This document shows, piece after piece, positions 18,135 to 26,800 of a stretch of 64,000 nt of DNA. The notes under the pieces were generated by a model, which was not told the DNA's origin, did no database searches, and was given only the letters and a program-made list of their open reading frames with translations. Each line of letters opens with the position of its first letter. Position 1 is the stretch's first letter. This DNA is from Actinophytocola gossypii (GTDB lineage Bacteria; Actinomycetota; Actinomycetes; Mycobacteriales; Pseudonocardiaceae): NCBI RefSeq assembly GCF_025165815.1, contig NZ_JAFFZE010000022.1, positions 124,001 to 188,000 on the forward strand, given 5' to 3'. The position numbers were made by a program, and so were the translations under genes.

Positions 18135-18393
18135 GCGCGACAGCCTACCGATCTCCCCTGACAACCCACCCAGCGGGGAGATTCAGCCGACCGTGCTCGC
18201 CCGCGCGACGGCGACCCGGGTCGGGCAATGGGCCCAACCTCACGGTGCGAACGGACCCATGTACGCGCCGTACGGGCATCGTCACCCAGCAGGTCTTGTC
18301 CGTTACAGTCCCAGCTTCTAGCTTTCACCTGTACGGCCCTTGCGCATCCCGTCCCCGCACTCTCCGTGCGCCCACGCCGAGGAGTACCCCGCC

Positions 18394-18579
18394 ATGAGCA
18401 CGACCGCCACTGTCTTGACCTTCACCCGTTCGGATGAGTTGGTCGCCCGCGGCACCCGGGTCACAGCCGGCACGCGGGTCACCCGGGGCACGCGAGTCAC
18501 CAGGGGCACCCGGGTCACGGCCGGCACGCGGGTCACCCGGGGCACGCGAGTCACCAGGGGCACGCGGGTCACCGCGTAG
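18394..18579 (+). CDS. Small GTRVT-repeat protein
   Basis: A 61-residue ORF starting MSTTATVLTFTRSDELVAR, after which the hexapeptide GTRVT(A/R) repeats seven times to the stop. At DNA level it is seven 18-bp units in an A-B-C-A-B-C-B order (54-bp higher period). A GAGGAG site stands nine bases before the ATG and about 230 bp of non-coding DNA precede it, enough for a promoter. Product would be very basic and Thr-rich, with no membrane span. No family is recognised. It could be a structural or DNA/RNA-binding peptide or a modified-peptide precursor; it could also be a non-coding repeat. Confidence 0.5.
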   Translation: MSTTATVLTFTRSDELVARGTRVTAGTRVTRGTRVTRGTRVTAGTRVTRGTRVTRGTRVTA

Positions 18580-18582
18580 GGG

Positions 18583-19143
18583 CTAGGCCGCCGGCTCACC
18601 CAGGTAGGGCAGCCACTGCGGGTCGGCGTCCCCGACGCCGGCCAGCAGCCGCCAGTGCACCCCGCGCGGCGCCCTCGGCACCACCCGCAGCCGCCAGCCC
18701 AGCTCGGACAGCAGCTTGTCGGCCTTGCGGTGGTTGCACTTCACACAGCACGCCACGCAGTTCGCCCAGCTGTGCTCGCCGCCGCGGCTGCGTGGGACCA
18801 CGTGGTCGATCGTCTCCGCCCGGGAGCCGCAGTACGCGCACCGGTACCGGTCTCGGTGCATCAACCCGGCCCTGGTCAGCGGCACACGCGCCCGGTAGGG
18901 CACCCGCACGAAGCTGCTCAGCCGGATCACCGACGGCACCACGACCGCGTCGGTCGCCGAGTGCAGCACCAGGCCACTCGGATCGCCGTGCACGACCTCG
19001 GCCTTGCCGCACACCAGGAGCACCACCGCGCGCCGCAGCGGGAGCGCGGTCAGCGGCTCGAAGGTGGTGTTGAGCAGGAGCACCCGGCGGCGGCCCCAGA
19101 CGGGTGGGCCGTGCGACTGGTCGGGGGCACCGATATCCGACAC
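18583..19143 (-). CDS. HNH endonuclease
   Basis: A 186-residue HNH nuclease of the common actinobacterial type (M. tuberculosis Rv2469c by neighbourhood, memory). RVLLLNTTFEPLTALPLRRA marks the family N-terminus, then the nuclease core RYRCAYCGSRAETIDHVVPR, with the zinc cysteines CAYC and CVKC and the catalytic His of DHVVPRSRGG, and NHRKADKLLSELGW. Members are single-copy housekeeping proteins, probably DNA repair related. GTG 19143 has a GGAG site; the frame continues to 19260 without support. Confidence 0.9.
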   Translation of the reverse strand: MSDIGAPDQSHGPPVWGRRRVLLLNTTFEPLTALPLRRAVVLLVCGKAEVVHGDPSGLVLHSATDAVVVPSVIRLSSFVRVPYRARVPLTRAGLMHRDRYRCAYCGSRAETIDHVVPRSRGGEHSWANCVACCVKCNHRKADKLLSELGWRLRVVPRAPRGVHWRLLAGVGDADPQWLPYLGEPAA

Positions 19144-19337
19144 TGCGGACTCCGGGCACGCCTTGGTCCGCGGCGCCAGCCCTCTGGCTGCGCCGATCGA
19201 GGTCGGATGTCGGCCGGGCACGCGACCACCTCCACCAGTGCGGCAGCCATAGCAGACCACAGATCACCCCCGGAACGCACGTGTGTTGCGTAACGTGTCC
19301 GGCTTCACCCCACAAAGATCTGGTGAACAGTTGAGCC

Positions 19338-20339
19338 GTGGGCGTCGCTATCGTCGGCGCCGTGACCGATCTGGAACCGCTCGCACTGGAAGCACCGGCC
19401 TGCGCGGAGAGCGACGGTTGGTGCCGAACCGTCCTCAACGTCACCGGCAGCCAGTGGCTGGCGTCCTCGGCCGACTGGCTGGTCGCGACCCCGATCACGA
19501 TCCTGCTGATCCTGATCGTCGCGTTCGCGATCCGGCTGTTCCTCCGCCGTCTGATCGACCGGTTGACCCGTACCAACGAGGACAGCAAGCTGCCGAAGCT
19601 GCTGCGCCCGCTGCGTGAGCGCGCACCCCAGGCCCTGGGACCGCTGCTGTCCGAGCGACGGGCACAGCGCGCGAAGACCCTCGGTTCGGTGTTCAAGTCG
19701 ATCGTCTCGGTGCTCGTCTACGGGCTCGCGTTCATGATGATCCTCGGCGAGCTGGGCGTGGACCTCGCGCCGGTGCTCGCCTCCGCCGGCATCCTGGGCG
19801 TCGCGATCGGGTTCGGCGCCCAGAACCTGGTCCGGGACTTCCTGTCCGGCGTGTTCATGATGCTCGAGGACCAGTACGGCGTCGGCGACGTCGTCGACGT
19901 CGGCGAGGCCATCGGCACCGTCGAGGCCGTCGGGCTGCGGATCACCACGTTGCGCGACCTCAACGGCACCGTCTGGTACGTCCGCAACGGCGAGATCCTG
20001 CGGGTCGGCAACTCCAGCCAGGGCTTCGCCGTCGCCGTGGTGGACGTGCCGATCGGGTACGGCGCCGACGTCGCGCAGGCCATCGAGATCCTCGGCCGGG
20101 TGGCCACCGAGGCCACGGAGAGCGGGCCACTGGCCGACGACGTGCTGGAGCCGCCGGAGGTGCTCGGGGTGGAGCGGGTGACCGCCGTGGAGGGCATCAC
20201 GATGCGGCTGACCGTCAAGGTCCGGCCCGGCCGGCAGTGGGCGGTGCAGCGCTCGCTGCGCGGGACCGTGGTGGACGCGTTCGAGGACGCGGGCATCCGC
20301 GCCCCGGTGCCGAGGGCCTTCCCCCAGTCCGAGCAGTGA
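19338..20339 (+). CDS. MscS-family small-conductance mechanosensitive channel
   Basis: A 333-residue channel that opens under membrane tension to release solutes after osmotic downshock. Helices lie at about residues 50-70, 115-140 and 145-165. The third has the MscS signature [20 protein letters not shown], followed by the beta domain ([35 protein letters not shown]). The start is GTG 19338; a GTG at 19362 is possible. The gene is inserted between the HNH gene and glbO relative to mycobacteria and may be cotranscribed with glbO (14 bp gap). Confidence 0.93.
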   Translation: MGVAIVGAVTDLEPLALEAPACAESDGWCRTVLNVTGSQWLASSADWLVATPITILLILIVAFAIRLFLRRLIDRLTRTNEDSKLPKLLRPLRERAPQALGPLLSERRAQRAKTLGSVFKSIVSVLVYGLAFMMILGELGVDLAPVLASAGILGVAIGFGAQNLVRDFLSGVFMMLEDQYGVGDVVDVGEAIGTVEAVGLRITTLRDLNGTVWYVRNGEILRVGNSSQGFAVAVVDVPIGYGADVAQAIEILGRVATEATESGPLADDVLEPPEVLGVERVTAVEGITMRLTVKVRPGRQWAVQRSLRGTVVDAFEDAGIRAPVPRAFPQSEQ

Positions 20340-20353
20340 GACCGGATGCGAGG

Positions 20354-20752
20354 ATGGAACCCGTGGCGTCACCGGATACCGAGAACTTCTACCAGGCCGT
20401 CGGCGGCGAGGAGACCTTCCGCCGCGTGGTCGCCAGGTTCTACGAGGAGGTCTCCCGCGACGAGGTGCTCCGTCCGCTCTACCCGGAGGAGGACCTCGGG
20501 CCGGCCGAGGAGCGGCTGCGGCTGTTCCTGATGCAGTACTGGGGCGGCCCGCACACCTACTCCGAGCGGCGCGGGCACCCTCGGCTGCGAATGCGGCACG
20601 TACCGTTCTCGATCGGTCCCATCGAGCGGGACGCGTGGCTGCGATGCATGCGAACGGCGGTAGACGAGGCAGGATTGGCCGAACACCATCGGCGGCAGCT
20701 GTGGGCCTATCTGGAGATGGCCGCCAACAGCCTGATGAACAGCTGGACGTAG
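20354..20752 (+). CDS. glbO: Group II truncated hemoglobin
   Basis: A 132-residue heme protein of the HbO type. [20 protein letters not shown] carries the B10 tyrosine, [11 protein letters not shown] holds the proximal F8 histidine, and [16 protein letters not shown] has the G8 tryptophan typical of group II. GlbO proteins bind oxygen tightly and are tied to oxygen handling near the respiratory chain and to nitrosative or oxidative defence. The ATG follows GCGAGG closely. Next to it is the alpha-glucosidase, as in M. tuberculosis Rv2470-Rv2471. Confidence 0.95.
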   Translation: MEPVASPDTENFYQAVGGEETFRRVVARFYEEVSRDEVLRPLYPEEDLGPAEERLRLFLMQYWGGPHTYSERRGHPRLRMRHVPFSIGPIERDAWLRCMRTAVDEAGLAEHHRRQLWAYLEMAANSLMNSWT

Positions 20753-20808
20753 CTCGGGCCTCCCGAACCCGGTCTCCAGCTCCCCGAGGAATGGCAGGAT
20801 GACCGATC

Positions 20809-22386
20809 GTGCGTAGAACAGGAGAGAGCGAGCAGGGGGACCCGGACACCGAGTGGTGGCACGGGGCGGTCTTCTACCAGGTGTACGTGCGCTCGTTCGC
20901 GGACTCGAACGGCGACGGCGTCGGTGACCTGGAAGGGATCCGGGCCCGGCTCGGCTACCTGGAACTGCTCGGCGTCGACGCGCTGTGGCTGACCCCGTTC
21001 TTCCGCTCGCCGATGGCCGACCACGGCTACGACGTCGCCGACCCGCGGGACGTCGATCCGCTGTTCGGCGACCTGGAGGCGTTCGACCGGCTGGTCGCCG
21101 ACGCGCACCAGCACGGCATCCGGGTCACCATCGACCTGGTGCCCAACCACACCAGCGACCAGCACGCCTGGTTCGGCGAGGCGCTGCGCGCGGCGCCGTA
21201 CTCGCCCGAGCGCGACCGCTACGTCTTCCGGGACGGGCACGGGGACGAGCCGCCGAACAACTGGCTGAGCGTGTTCGGCGGGCCGGCGTGGACGCGGGTG
21301 CCGGACGGGCAGTGGTACCTGCACCTGTTCGACCCGAAGCAGCCGGACCTGAACTGGGCCAACGGCGAGGTGCACGAGGACCTGGAGCGCACGCTGCGGT
21401 TCTGGCTGGACCGGGGCGTGGACGGGTTCCGGATCGACGTCGCGCACGGGATGGCCAAGCCGGACGGGCTGCCGGACATGGACCAGCGCGCGGCCAGTGT
21501 CATCGGCCACCACGAGTACTTCGACCCGCGCTTCGACGACGACGGTGTGCACGACATCCACCGGATGATCCGCAAGGTGCTGGACGGCTACCCGAACGCG
21601 ATGACCGTCGGCGAGATCTGGGTCACCGACAACGAGCGCCTGGCGAAGTACCTGCGACCGGACGAGCTGCACCTCGGCTTCAACTTCCGCCTGGTGCTGA
21701 CCGGCTTCGACGCGGCGCAGGTGCGCACCGCGATCGAGGAGTCGCTGACCACGGCCGCAGCCGCCGGCGCGCCGCCGACGTGGACGCTGTCCAACCACGA
21801 CGTGTGGCGCGAGGTCAGCCGCTACGGCGACGGCCCGGTGGGCACGGCGCGGGCGCGCGCGATGGCGCTGGTGGAGCTGGCGCTGCCCGGGGTGGTGTTC
21901 GTCTACAACGGCGAGGAGCTGGGGCTGCCGAACGTCGACCTGCCGGACTGGGCGCTGCAGGATCCGAAGTGGACCCGGTCCGGGCACACCGACCGGGGGC
22001 GGGACCTGTGCCGGGTGCCGCTGCCGTGGGAGGGCGACGAGCCGCCGTTCGGGTTCTCCACGGCGGAGCGGACGTGGCTGCCGATGCCGGCGGAGTGGTC
22101 GGAGCTGACCGTGGAGCGGCAGCTGGAGGACGCGGACTCGACGCTGTCGCTGTACCGGCAGGCGCTGGAGCTGCGCAAGACCCACGAGGCGTTCGCGGGG
22201 GACGCGCTGGAGTGGTACGGCGCCCCGGACGGGTGTTTCGCGTACCGGCGCAAGGGCGGCGGGCTGATCTGCGCGCTGAACACCTCGGCCGCGCCGGTGC
22301 CGCTGCCGCCCGGCGAGGTGCTGCTGTCCAGCGGGCCGCTGGCGGACGGGTACCTGCCGCCGGACACGGCCGCCTGGCTGGTCTGA
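20809..22386 (+). CDS. aglA: GH13 alpha-glucosidase (AglA-type)
   Basis: A 525-residue glycoside hydrolase family 13 enzyme that cleaves terminal alpha-glucosides. The four conserved regions are visible: DLVPNHTSD, GFRIDVAHGM (nucleophile Asp), TVGEIWVTD (acid/base Glu) and LSNHDVWRE. The N-terminal WWHGAVFYQVYVRSFADSNGDGVGDL is standard for the oligo-1,6-glucosidase/alpha-glucosidase branch. No signal peptide, so it acts in the cytoplasm on malto-oligosaccharides or trehalose-like sugars. The GTG start is used. The position matches aglA of mycobacteria. Confidence 0.93.
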   Translation: MRRTGESEQGDPDTEWWHGAVFYQVYVRSFADSNGDGVGDLEGIRARLGYLELLGVDALWLTPFFRSPMADHGYDVADPRDVDPLFGDLEAFDRLVADAHQHGIRVTIDLVPNHTSDQHAWFGEALRAAPYSPERDRYVFRDGHGDEPPNNWLSVFGGPAWTRVPDGQWYLHLFDPKQPDLNWANGEVHEDLERTLRFWLDRGVDGFRIDVAHGMAKPDGLPDMDQRAASVIGHHEYFDPRFDDDGVHDIHRMIRKVLDGYPNAMTVGEIWVTDNERLAKYLRPDELHLGFNFRLVLTGFDAAQVRTAIEESLTTAAAAGAPPTWTLSNHDVWREVSRYGDGPVGTARARAMALVELALPGVVFVYNGEELGLPNVDLPDWALQDPKWTRSGHTDRGRDLCRVPLPWEGDEPPFGFSTAERTWLPMPAEWSELTVERQLEDADSTLSLYRQALELRKTHEAFAGDALEWYGAPDGCFAYRRKGGGLICALNTSAAPVPLPPGEVLLSSGPLADGYLPPDTAAWLV

Positions 22387-22392
22387 GGCGAC

Positions 22393-22695
22393 CTACAGGC
22401 CGGCGCCGATCTCGCCGAAGCCGCTGACGTCGCTGACGTCCGGCGGCTCGGGTTCGGCCCGCGCGCTGCTCGCGAAGGCCGCCGAGCCGGCCAGGTAGGC
22501 GACGCCAGGGCCGAACGTCCACGCGGCGTTCCGGATCGTCTGCTTGCGGCGTTCCCGCGCGTCGTGGACGTTGTCCGAGGCCTGCTGGGTGTGCCGGGGA
22601 CGGGCCGGGCCGTCGTCGGGTTCGCGGCCCTCCCACGCGTCGTCACGCGGCACGGTCTGGTCGAGGAAGGCCCTGGTCGGGTCGTCGTCGCTCAT
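22393..22695 (-). CDS. Hypothetical protein with one hydrophobic segment
   Basis: A 100-residue protein. The first 60 residues are charged and likely disordered (DDDPTRAFLDQTVPRDDAWE and a following ARPRHTQQ stretch); residues 62-80 (AAWTFGPGVAYLAGSAAFA) may be a membrane or buried helix. No family recognised. The ATG (MSDDDP) follows CGAGGAGTC. It lies alone between the convergent alpha-glucosidase gene and the Rv2474c-like gene. Confidence 0.6.
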   Translation of the reverse strand: MSDDDPTRAFLDQTVPRDDAWEGREPDDGPARPRHTQQASDNVHDARERRKQTIRNAAWTFGPGVAYLAGSAAFASSARAEPEPPDVSDVSGFGEIGAGL

Positions 22696-22744
22696 GGTTC
22701 TGGGACTCCTCGCGCCGCGGAACGGTGCCACGAGTGTCGCAACG

Positions 22745-23380
22745 TCACACGAGCAGTGGCAAGAGGGCGTGCCGACGGCGCACCACCGCGCCGAACCGCG
22801 CGTCGATCCGCAACCAGGCGTCGGTGGCGGTGACCCGGACCTGCTCGTCGGCCCCGCCGGTGCCAAGGAAACCCATGCCGGACATCGCGAACAGGCACCG
22901 CAGCGGGATCTTGACCTCCAGCCCGTCACCCGAGACGGTCAGCACGTTCTGGTCCAGCAGCGACGCCGGCGGGGTGCCGTTCGGGCCGACGTTCTCGCGG
23001 GCCAGCTCCAGCCCCCGGTCGGCCAGCTCGGTCACCACCTTCGCCGGCAGCGACTCCACCACCTGCCAGTGCGCCTGCGGCGGCAGCGCGGAGCGCCACT
23101 GCAGGTCCAGCACCGGGCCCGGGTCGATCCGGTCGCCCCGGGACACCGCGAGCGCGGCCAGCAGCTCGTTGCCGGACACCGTCACGTCGCCCGGCTCCAC
23201 CCGGCCGAGCACGGTCCTGGTGGCCAGCACGTCGAACGGGGTCGCCACCCACGAGTCGATCCGGTCGCCGTCCCGGTTGCGCAGCCGCACGACGGTCTGG
23301 CCGTCCAGGCGGACCGCACGGGCGACGAACGCGCCAAGGTCGTCGCGTTCGGACCGGTCGGTGAACTCCAGCTCAGGCAC
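22745..23380 (-). CDS. Conserved actinobacterial protein, Rv2474c-like
   Basis: A 211-residue soluble protein, conserved in actinobacteria between the alpha-glucosidase and thioesterase genes (Rv2474c position in M. tuberculosis, memory). Visible blocks: WVATPFDVLATRTVLGRVEP, DLQWRSALPPQAHWQVVESL and VKIPLRCLFAMSGMGFLG. It reads as a mixed alpha/beta protein with no known motif, and the function is unknown. The GTG start at 23380 overlaps the end of the thioesterase gene by eight bases, making translational coupling likely. Confidence 0.8.
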   Translation of the reverse strand: MPELEFTDRSERDDLGAFVARAVRLDGQTVVRLRNRDGDRIDSWVATPFDVLATRTVLGRVEPGDVTVSGNELLAALAVSRGDRIDPGPVLDLQWRSALPPQAHWQVVESLPAKVVTELADRGLELARENVGPNGTPPASLLDQNVLTVSGDGLEVKIPLRCLFAMSGMGFLGTGGADEQVRVTATDAWLRIDARFGAVVRRRHALLPLLV

Positions 23381-23807
23381 AGTTGCTCCCACTGCGCCAG
23401 GCGGCGAGGAAGTCCTTCTCCGCGTCCGACATCCGCCTCGGCCGTCCGTTCGCCAGGTCGTACGGCACGAGCATCGTCTCCGCGGTGACCGCCACCGGAT
23501 CGTCCTCGGAAGGTCCACTGTGGACCTCGTAGTCCATGGTGAACGACGCGTGCCGCATCTCCCGCACCGACAGCGCGATCCGCACCGACCCGCCGTCGGC
23601 GACCAGCGGCGCGTGGTAGTCGACCACGATCCGCGCCACCACCACGCCCCTGGCGATGCCCTCCGCCCCGGCGTGCCGGGCCGCCTCGCCGAACAGCAGG
23701 GCGATCCGGGCCTCCTCGAGCAGGGTCACCGTGTTGGCATGGTTCACATGCCCGTACACGTCCATGTCCGACCAGCGCGGCCGGACCTGCGCCATGAACA
23801 AACCCAC
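23373..23807 (-). CDS. Acyl-CoA thioesterase, hotdog fold
   Basis: A 144-residue 4HBT-type thioesterase. The start has PRWSDMDVYGHVNHANTVTL, the D-x-x-G-H-V-x-H/N motif of the YbgC/FcbC group, then ARIVVDYHAPL. Probable cytoplasmic acyl-CoA hydrolase, substrate unknown. The GTG at 23807 shares bases with the gdh stop codon (TAGTG), so translation is coupled to gdh; an ATG at 23795 is an alternative. Matches Rv2475c by position (memory). Confidence 0.9.
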   Translation of the reverse strand: MGLFMAQVRPRWSDMDVYGHVNHANTVTLLEEARIALLFGEAARHAGAEGIARGVVVARIVVDYHAPLVADGGSVRIALSVREMRHASFTMDYEVHSGPSEDDPVAVTAETMLVPYDLANGRPRRMSDAEKDFLAAWRSGSNCA

Positions 23808-26800
23808 TAACGGACCATACTGCGCACCTGCCGGGCGGCGACCGACAGTGTGGCCAGATCCAGCCGCGCCACCCGGCGGATCTCCTCCAGCGACATCCGC
23901 GAACGCGCCAGCCGCGAGGCGTTGGTGTGCTCCCAGTTCGCGATCTTCTCGTCCGCCGACGTGTCGGGATCGCTCTGCGACAGCACGTCCAGCGTGATCG
24001 CCCGCAGCGACGAGTACAGGTCGTCGCGCAGCGCGAGCCGGGCCAGCGCGTGCCAGCGGTTGCCGCGTTCCAGCCCGCTGATCGAGGTCAGCATCGAGTC
24101 GATGGACAGGTGCTCGGACAGCGCGTAGTACAGCTCGGCGGTCTCCCTCGGGCTGCGCTCGACGTCGCCGACCTCACGCTCGGCCAGCTCGGCGACCTCG
24201 GTGATGTCCAGCAGCGAGTAGCCGTTGAGCAGCGACGCGGCCCGCCGGGCCAGGGCCGCCGGCACGCCCTGCTCGACCAGTGACTCGGCGTGCTCGGCGA
24301 CGTTCTCCCGTTCCGCGCCGCGCAGCAGCGTGCCGACGTCGGGCGCGAGCTCGGCGACGACCTTGCGGAACCGGTTGATCTCCGCGCCGACGGCGAGCGG
24401 CTGCGGGCGGTTGGACAGCAGCCACCGCGACGCGCGGTCCAGCAGCCGGCGGCTCTCCAGCACCATGGCGTCGGCGACGTGCGTCGGCACCACGTTGTCC
24501 AGCGCGCGGATGTCGCGCCACAGGCCCTGCAGGTCGTAGATCGTGGTGACCGCGGTGAACGCGCGGACCGCGTCGGTGGCGGTCGCGTTCATCTCCTCGG
24601 CCAGGCGGAACGCGTAGGACACGCCGCCGCCGTCGACGACCTCGTTGACGATGAGCGTGGTGGTGATCTGCCGGCGCAGCGGGTGCCGGGCGATCGCCTC
24701 GGGGAACGTCTCGCGCAGCTTGGTCGGGAAGTACTCCGGCAGGCGGCGGGCGAACACGTCGGCGTCCGGCAGCTCGCTGGCCAGCACCTCCTCCTTGAGC
24801 GCCAGCTTGACGTGCGCGAGCAGGGTCGCCAGCTCGGGCGAGGTGAGGCCCTGCTCGGCCTTGTCCAGCTCGCGGAACCGCTGCTTGGTCGGCAGCGCCT
24901 CCAGGTCGCGGTCGAGGCCGGCGTGCTCCTCGAGGTGGCTCACCAACCGGGCCAGCACGGTCAGCATCGGCACCGCGTGCGCGCGGCTCACCCCGAGTAC
25001 GGCGTTCTGGCTGTAGTTGTCCGCGAGCACCAGGTCGGCGACCTCCTCGGTCATCGACTCCAGCAGCTCGTTGCGCTGCTCCTCGGCCAGCCCGCCGTGG
25101 GTGACGAGCTGGTCGAGCAGGATCTTGATGTTGACCTCGTGGTCGGAGCAGTCCACGCCGGCCGAGTTGTCCAGCGCGTCGGTGTTGACCTTGCCGCCGT
25201 TGCGGGCGAACTCGACCCGGCCGCGCTGGGTGAGGCCGAGGTTGCCCCCCTCGCCGACGACCTTGACCCGCAGGTCGGCGCCGTTCACCCGGACCGCGTC
25301 GTTGGCCTTGTCGCCGACGTCGGCGTTGCTCTCGGTGCCGGCCTTGACGTAGGTGCCGATGCCGCCGTTCCACAGCAGGTCGACCTCGGCCAGCAGGATC
25401 GCCTTCATCAGCTCGGGCGGGGAGAGCTTGCGGGTGCCCTCGGGGAGGCCGAGCGCGACCCGGACCTGCTCGCTGACCGGGATGGACTTGAGCGTGCGCG
25501 GCCACACGCCGCCGCCCTCGCTGATCAGCGAGCGGTCGTAGTCGTCCCAGCTGGAGCGGGGCAGGTCGAACAACCGCCGCCGCTCGGCGAAGGATGTCGC
25601 CGGGTCCGGGTTCGGGTCGACGAACACGTGCATGTGGTTGAACGCGGCGACCAGCCGGATGTGCTCGGAGAGCAGCATGCCGTTGCCGAAGACGTCCCCG
25701 GCCATGTCGCCGATGCCGACGACGGTGAAGTCCTCGGTCTGGGTGTCCTTGCCCAGCTCGCGGAAGTGCCGCTTGACGCTCTCCCAGCCGCCGCGGGCGG
25801 TGATGCCCATGGCCTTGTGGTCGTAGCCGACCGAACCGCCGGAGGCGAACGCGTCGCCAAGCCAGAAGCCGTAGCCGGCGGCGACCTCGTTGGCGAGGTC
25901 GGAGAACTTCGCGGTGCCCTTGTCGGCGGCGACGACCAGGTAGGTGTCGTCGGCGTCGTACCGGACGACCTGCGGCGCGGGCAGCACGTCACCGTCGCGC
26001 AGGTTGTCGGTCAGGTCGAGCAGGCCGGAGATGAACATCCGGTAGCAGGCCTTGCCCTCGGCGAGCGAGGCGTCCCGGTCGCGGCCGGGATCCCCGGTCG
26101 GCGCGGGCGGCCGCTTGACCACGAAACCGCCCTTGGCGCCCACCGGGACGATGACCGCGTTCTTCACCGCCTGCGCCTTGACCAGGCCGAGGATCTCGGT
26201 CCGGAAGTCCTCCCGGCGGTCCGACCAGCGCAGTCCGCCGCGGGCGACCGGGCCGAAGCGCAGGTGCACGCCCTCGACCCGAGGGGAGTAGACGAAGATC
26301 TCGAACTTCGGGCGGGGCTCCGGCAGGTCGGGCACGAGGCCGGGGTCGAGCTTGACCGCGAGGTAGGGCCGGTGGCGGCCGTCGGCGTCGCGGACCCGGT
26401 AGTTGGTGCGCAGGGTCGCGCAGATGAGGTTGAGGAAGCTGCGCAGGATGCGGTCGGCGTCGAGGCTGGTGACCTCGTCGATCATCGCGGTGAGCCGCTT
26501 GACGTGGTCGTCGACGGCCTCTTTCCGCTGCGTGTCGGCGAGGTCGAGGTCGAAGCGGGTCTCGAACAGCTCGACCAGCGCGGTGGCCACGTGGGTGTGG
26601 CTGAGCAGCGCGTCCTCGATGAACTCGGTGCTGAACTGGGTGCCGGCCTGGCGCAGGTAGCGGGCGTAGGTGCGCAGCACGGTGGCCTGGCGCCAGCTCA
26701 GGCCGCCGCTCAGGATCAGCGAGTTGAACCGGTCGGCCTCGGCGGCACCGCGCCAGGTGGCGGCGAACGCCTCCTCGAACTCGACCCGCTGCTCCTCGCG

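Noticed and set aside
18450-18576. The 18-bp GTRVT-coding repeats as a CRISPR-like array.
   Set aside because: There are no spacers and the unit is too short; the period is explained by the hexapeptide or by simple tandem repetition.
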